Shown one piece after another: positions 51,201 to 64,000 of a stretch of 64,000 nt of DNA. A model generated the notes under the pieces. That model worked only from the letters and a program-made list of their open reading frames with translations. It searched no databases and was not told the origin of the DNA. The translations under genes and the position numbers were made by a program. Source of the DNA: Limanda limanda (taxonomy: Eukaryota > Chordata > Actinopteri > Pleuronectiformes > Pleuronectidae); NCBI RefSeq assembly GCF_963576545.1, contig NC_083646.1, positions 18,570,461-18,634,460 on the forward strand. Direction: 5' to 3'. Each line of letters starts with the position of its first letter. Position 1 is the first letter of the stretch.

Positions 51201-54088
51201 CTGAGCATCCTCAGAAGAAACGTTGATCTTAGCATTTGCTCATCACAGAACGGGACGTTACCCAAGACATCTGAAAATCAGATGTCCGGCTTTAAGACCG
51301 TCAACTCCACCTCGACGGCCTTCACCAAGACTCAGACGAGAGGGGAAAAAAGACAGGCCACCAGTTTGCTTGAGCCCCAAAACAGCAAATGTTGCAGGCT
51401 TGACAGCCACTCTCCCACCACCAGTCGTATGCAGGTGCCGTCCTGCTCATCAAACGGTGGAGAAGAGACCGCCTCACCCCAGAGCTTGAAGCTTGAACAG
51501 CTCAAAAATCTGTCTCAACCCATGGACAGTGGAGAACCTGCAGAGCAAAATCTGGCTGATGTTTTAAGAAAAATTGAAAAGCAGTGTTTTGATGTATTGC
51601 CTGTGATCCAGAGCCACATCCACGTTGGTAACCTCCCCAAAAAACCTGTCTTGAGGGATGAAGAGAAGGAGGTCATCTCTGAGATTTGCCACAGCAGCTT
51701 GGTTAGTGTGCTTGTTTATTAAGCTCATGTGTGAACTCTGTGTACATAAAGACAAATATGTGCTATCAGCTTTCACAGGTGAGATGAAGTCAGTCGGCTT
51801 TTGTGTAAAATAAATGTGGATATTTTTTTCTTTTCTTTTCAGCTCAAGGCAGATGATGTGATTTCAGCCATCCTGCACAAACTGAAAACTGAGAAGAAGG
51901 ACCTGAGCACAAACTACCTGCAGGCTCTCTGTAGAGTCTACACAGGCATCTGTAGACAGAAGAGAGACTGGGAGAAGGCTCACATCCTGGCGTACAGCAT
52001 TCTCACAGAAGGTTAGCAGTCAACCTGTTTTTAGCAGTCAACCTATTTTTAACAGGGTGAAACTTTTTTTAACCCACATGTTGACAAAGTCTTTTCCACC
52101 TAAAGGTATAAGATTATGGGCTTTGTTGATTTTTTTCTGTTTATATCTTCCTCACTACAGATTTCCCAGATTCTGCCAAGCTGATTTTGTTTATGGTGAC
52201 AACGTGGCCCAGACTTCTCTCACACAGCAGCTGTTTGTGCCGGGCCATACACACTGTCACCAAACTGAAAGCGCAACAAGAGATTCTCGGCGCACTTTCA
52301 GCATTCCTCGGCTGGGAAAAGGTATTTGAAATTGTAGATACTTTCATGGGGTGTCTGCTTGATGCACCTCCAACCTGTGTGACCTTAGTTTGTAGTTAGT
52401 GGACCCTCAGACACCTAATCTCCCTGTTTCTCTGCAGAATCCTCCCTGTGAAATCGACCAGCTGATCTCCAGAGTGCTGTCTGATATCCGTTCAGGGTCA
52501 GGTGGGACTTTCACCAAACACAGTCGTTACGGGTGGGACCTGGGGACTCAGGCGTGGGAACATGTCTTCACACTGCACCTTCTCTGTTCTCACAAAAAAT
52601 GGGAGTGGACCCTTGAAAATCTATTAAGGTAAGTGTTGTTTTCTCTGATATCAAGCTACAGATCTTAATGATATAATCTATGTCAAAGTTATCTTCCATA
52701 GCAAATATATATTAATGCAATTTTTCCAAATGATACCTGAGCTAATCCGTTCATTTTGTTTTGACAGTAAAGAGTTGTGGCCTTTAATGAAGACATGGTT
52801 GTTGCAGCCCAGAGATCAACAAGCACCCGTTTCTGATCTAACTGTCGCCACCGTGCTCCGACTCATAGGTTAGTTATTTTATTTACTTGGTGTACATAAT
52901 TATCTGAATTGATGAGTAATTGGATGATCACTGGTGCATTTAATTGTCTTTTTGATTATTTAAATAGGATGCCTCTGTCAGCTGGGAATGAAAGAGAGGA
53001 GTGTGTCTGTGGTAACTGTCGCCCGTGACATCAACACATTCGCTCGACATGGACAGAATGAAGGTATGGCAAAAATGAGAAATGTTGTAGAATGTGTTTA
53101 CTACAGAGAAAACACAGCCTCTGTTGTGTGCTGAGAGTTCTTTTAGTTTTTTTATACAGGCCATATTCAGACCTGGCACCATCCTGAGAGATCTGATCAC
53201 AAGATGATGGTCTTACTTCCTAGCTCTGTATGCAAACACACGAACATCAAAATGCTGTTGTGTGGACCAGTCTGACAATATGTGTGTGTGCATGCATGCA
53301 TGTGTTAGCTGAAGCAAGAGCAGGGTAAGGAGGGGCCGAGTGAATCAATGGGCTGCACATAGCTATATGGAATACAATTCTACCCATTACAACAATTGAA
53401 ATCCTAATGTGGTTGTCAGTGTTGATATTGTGGCCGCAAACAAATCAATGTATGGACTCTAAAAATTGGTTTGACTCTTTCCAACTGGTGGGTCAGAGGG
53501 CGTCAGCTGAGTAATTTGTCCTTCTAATGTGGCCCAGGACACATTTGTGTTAACACAGCAAAAATGATGTGGCCTTATGTGTCCCATACCACCTCAGAAT
53601 ATGGTCTGATTGATCGGATCCCAGGATGCATCAAGGGTGCATTCATACCTGTACTCAAAGCTGACCACTTGTGATCGGATCACTCAGGGTGAATGTTAAT
53701 AGCCGTTCAGAGTGGAGTCATGATGTTTCTTTTTACCATGTCATCATACAGATACTTGCCTGAGTGCACTCATCCATGTTAAAGTGCACTTGCATGTTGT
53801 TAAAAATATAACAAACAAAAAAAAATTATAATGTTTCGTTCATTCTGTTGTGCAGAAGCGGCCGACCAGTAGATGAACCATAGAATCTTATGTCTTCTAT
53901 CTGCAGGTGTGCCTTGGGAGGTCCAGCTAGCAGCCGTGTACTGCATGTACGAACTGTCGCCCAGCAACCCAAAACAAGCCCTGGACGCCCTTGCAGAGTG
54001 GAGAGGAGAGACGACTCAGAGCGCCCCACCTGCTGTCACTAGCTACATAAACCAGTTAGCCTCCATCTGCAGACTAGTCAAGAGCTGA
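45255..54088 (+). CDS. ice1: ICE1, scaffold of the little elongation complex (complete, 20 coding exons)
   Basis: ICE1 is the nuclear scaffold that brings ELL and ICE2 to small nuclear RNA genes. Exons: 45255-45344, 45526-45584, 46422-46530, 46688-46764, 46854-46891, 47034-47116, 47234-47310, 47430-47467, 47615-47697, 47793-47829, 47932-47988, 48104-48202, 48314-48636, 49275-51701, 51843-52011, 52161-52321, 52438-52628, 52768-52868, 52968-53063, 53907-54088. They total 4497 nt, or 1498 residues plus TGA, with every phase consistent. Start ATG at 45255 (TACCATGATG) gives MMPGDTQ, matching the conserved ICE1 start MMPG as I recall it. Layout: coiled coil (about 30-250), linker, disordered acidic/Ser-rich centre, conserved C-terminal domain. 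The protein is shorter than human ICE1 (over 2200 residues as I recall), the difference lying in the low-complexity centre. Confidence 0.93.
45585..46421 (+). other. ice1 intron 2
   Basis: 837 bp, AT-rich, with donor GA|GTGAGT and acceptor TTTATGCAG. Nothing recognisable inside. Confidence 0.5.
46688..47697 (+). repeat. ice1: tandemly duplicated three-exon block in ice1 (exons 4-6 and 7-9)
   Basis: Block A is 46688-46764, 46854-46891, 47034-47116; block B is 47234-47310, 47430-47467, 47615-47697. Exon lengths are 77/38/83 in both, with phases 0-2, 2-1 and 1-0 in both. Residues match at equal positions: EKLKQEN versus EKLTEEN in the first exon, KKKLEEQLK versus KDNLENNIK in the second, and TQL and the closing Q versus SQL and Q in the third. 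Introns do not look alike, so the duplication is old. Confidence 0.75.
48314..51701 (+). CDS. ice1: ice1 central exons 13-14 (Ser/Thr- and acidic-rich, mostly disordered)
   Basis: The exon 48314-48636 is Ser/Lys-rich ([19 protein letters not shown]), with a probable nuclear localisation signal, and ends CLSPILDM. The exon 49275-51701, 2427 nt, codes for 809 residues, 54% of the protein. It is rich in Glu, Ser, Thr and Asp with few hydrophobic clusters until about 50860. There a more ordered-looking stretch appears: [73 protein letters not shown]. Repeated Ser-Pro/Thr-Pro pairs suggest proline-directed phosphorylation. The last part ([20 protein letters not shown]) begins the conserved C-terminal domain. 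Confidence 0.92.
48637..49274 (+). other. ice1 intron 13 with a deleted copy of a dispersed repeat
   Basis: Around 48830-48965 the sequence AGAGCGTATACCTGCGCCAA, then CTAAACAAACAGG and CATTATCTCCATGGGGGAGG, looks like the two ends of the repeat family at 18755-19105 with its middle missing. The rest is AT-rich. Confidence 0.4.
51843..54088 (+). CDS. ice1: ice1 C-terminal conserved domain exons 15-20
   Basis: Exons 51843-52011, 52161-52321, 52438-52628, 52768-52868, 52968-53063 and 53907-54088 encode an all-helical domain. Landmarks are [96 protein letters not shown] and [20 protein letters not shown]. These agree with the human ICE1 C-terminus as I recall it (SKELWPVMDKW, PWGVQLAAVY, LSPSNP), the most conserved part of the protein. 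Stop TGA at 54086-54088. Confidence 0.92.
53064..53906 (+). other. ice1 intron 19 with probable MITE
   Basis: From about 53159 to 53720: GGCCATATTCAGACCTGG, GGCCCAGGACACATTTGTGT and GTGCATTCATACCTGTACTC. I recall this as a fish DNA-element derivative. The ends are not clear enough for a target duplication. Confidence 0.4.
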
Positions 54089-54617
54089 GAGAGACACATG
54101 CTAGAGAAAGTAATGTGGACATGCATTATTTTAAAGGCAGGAGGATGAAGTCGCCACCATACATCCCTCTATTCATTTTAACTCACTGACTGGCTGCCTG
54201 TGATAGAGGTGTTTGGATCTATAGACAGTCACAAATGGGTCCTGTGCCATCTTATATTCAAAGACTTCTTGAACATAGTCTGTTTTTGTCTTTTATGTAC
54301 ACTTCTACACGTATAGAGTGAATACTCCAACTCAGTTAATGTTTCCTCAATTTTTAATGACACATATAGAATTTAGTTTTCTGTTCTTTTAGCTCTCCAC
54401 ACTCTGTTACATATGAATTCCAACCTGTCTACTATACGCAGGTAAAGCTCTGAAAATATTGTAAATTGTGTATATTTGTATTCTGACTCAACCGGGTGCT
54501 ACTGTAAATGTTTCTTTGTTCATTTTTGTGTAAATATAAGGTGCTTTGTACAAATGAAAATAAGAAATGTTTTGTACAGTTGTAAGATCCAGAGATTATT
54601 TAAGTCTTTTTTTTCAA

Positions 54618-54623
54618 ATTAAA
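54618..54623 (+). terminator. candidate ice1 poly(A) signal
   Basis: ATTAAA about 530 bp after the stop; an AATAAA follows at 54742-54747. Assigned by motif and position only. Confidence 0.4.
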
Positions 54624-55354
54624 ATTTCCATATATTGAGACAAATCAATTATATTTCTGCACTCTCTTCACCTGCTTCTGTCAAATCTGCATCTATCAGC
54701 TTATCAGGAAATATAGATTTATATAGTTTATCCCTGCTGGAAATAAAACCAACTGCTGTTGAATCGACTTTTAGACACACATAGGAATTTAAAAAGAAAT
54801 GTGATAAGTGATCCAGTCAAGTGACTAATCTCTTCTCTGTCAATGAGTCAAACTAGCATTTATTGGGTTTCAGAATAAAAGCCCAAACTACCGTGGAATG
54901 TAAATTTTGTTCAAAAACATTGACAAAACGTAAAAAATTAGGAGATGATCCAATAACCTTATTTACATTGCCCCCCTTTAAACAAATGCAACTTGTTTTA
55001 CAAGTTGAAAACGAAATATTGTGGGCAAACAACTATAAATAGTTAAAAATGGCAAAGGATAAGAACTCATTTGAAGAATAGAGCATTAGAGCAGAAATAC
55101 AGAAATATATAATTTTTTTACAAAACAGTAAAATCAAGATAAAAAAAACTATTGGAGATTAATACAATTGACATCAGAATAAGGAGAAAGTATACAAAAA
55201 ATGTGTCAATGGGAGATTTAAAAGAGATATGGAGTAATAAAAATTACTTTACAAAATAATATAAAATATTCAATAATTCTGCAGAGACATAATTGTCAGC
55301 TTTTTTATCTTTAGTGAGTTTTTTGTGATATTCAAGAAAATATAAAGCAATTCA

Positions 55355-63771
<8,417 letters not shown>

Positions 63772-64000
63772 TAGGTTTAGTTGGGGCCTGTTTAAAGTTT
63801 GCAGCTAGCTAAATATTAAAAACTGGCTAAACATGTTTTGTCAATCATTTCAACGATAGACTGTTTATAAAGATGGACAACATCACTACTCTTAAAAAGG
63901 CCAAGCATCTCAATTGACACCTTTTGGCTGACTGCAGTATAGGTCGTACCTCCTGCCTCCATGTTAATGGATAGGACAGAAATCCATTTGTCTTGAAGAT

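Overview
The window is vertebrate nuclear DNA, almost certainly from a ray-finned (probably percomorph) fish. Genes are split by GT-AG introns, there are many (CA)n/(GT)n microsatellites, and the introns carry interspersed repeats that I recognise from teleost genomes (a tRNA-derived SINE, L2/RTE-like 3' ends, hAT and PIF/Harbinger derivatives). I see no bacterial, phage or CRISPR features. Repeat family names come from memory, not from a database search.

Three protein-coding genes lie head to tail on the + strand, and I could chain their exons by frame and splice phase. (1) Positions 1-38681 hold the 3' part of an ADAMTS metalloprotease, best called adamts16: 20 exons and 939 codons running from inside the catalytic domain through the disintegrin-like module, TSR1, Cys-rich region, spacer, TSR2-TSR6 and PLAC to a TAA. 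The signal peptide and prodomain lie upstream of the window. (2) Positions 45255-54088 hold a complete ice1 (scaffold of the little elongation complex): 20 coding exons and 1498 residues, with an N-terminal coiled coil, one 2427-nt exon of low-complexity acidic/Ser-rich sequence, and a conserved C-terminal domain. (3) From 55698 past the right edge lies tent4a (papd7), a non-canonical poly(A) polymerase: four exons (335 codons) reaching the first two catalytic aspartates. The order ADAMTS16-ICE1-TENT4A matches human 5p15.3 with intervening genes absent, and this supports ADAMTS16 over its paralogue ADAMTS18. A tRNA-Glu(CTC) gene lies on the - strand at 44469-44540, divergent from ice1.

The rest is intron, UTR and repeat. 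Best-supported mobile elements: a 443-bp PIF/Harbinger-like MITE (376-818, TTA target duplications) inside an older repeat that has an uninterrupted copy near 33.05-33.36 kb; two nested hAT elements in tent4a intron 2 (outer 57312-59700, inner 57528-59146, each with a perfect 8-bp duplication) that both keep BED-finger transposase remnants; a 131-bp insertion with an 8-bp duplication at 42894-43024; and a fold-back repeat at about 61.04-61.70 kb.

The most interesting signal is in ice1. Six consecutive coiled-coil exons have lengths 77-38-83-77-38-83 nt with identical phases and positionally matching residues. This implies a tandem duplication of a three-exon, 66-residue block; human ICE1 as I remember it has one copy. 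No wholly new system was found, and the genes do not form an operon-like pathway. ICE1 (snRNA transcription) and TENT4A (RNA tailing) are both RNA-biogenesis factors, whereas ADAMTS16 is a secreted extracellular-matrix protease.
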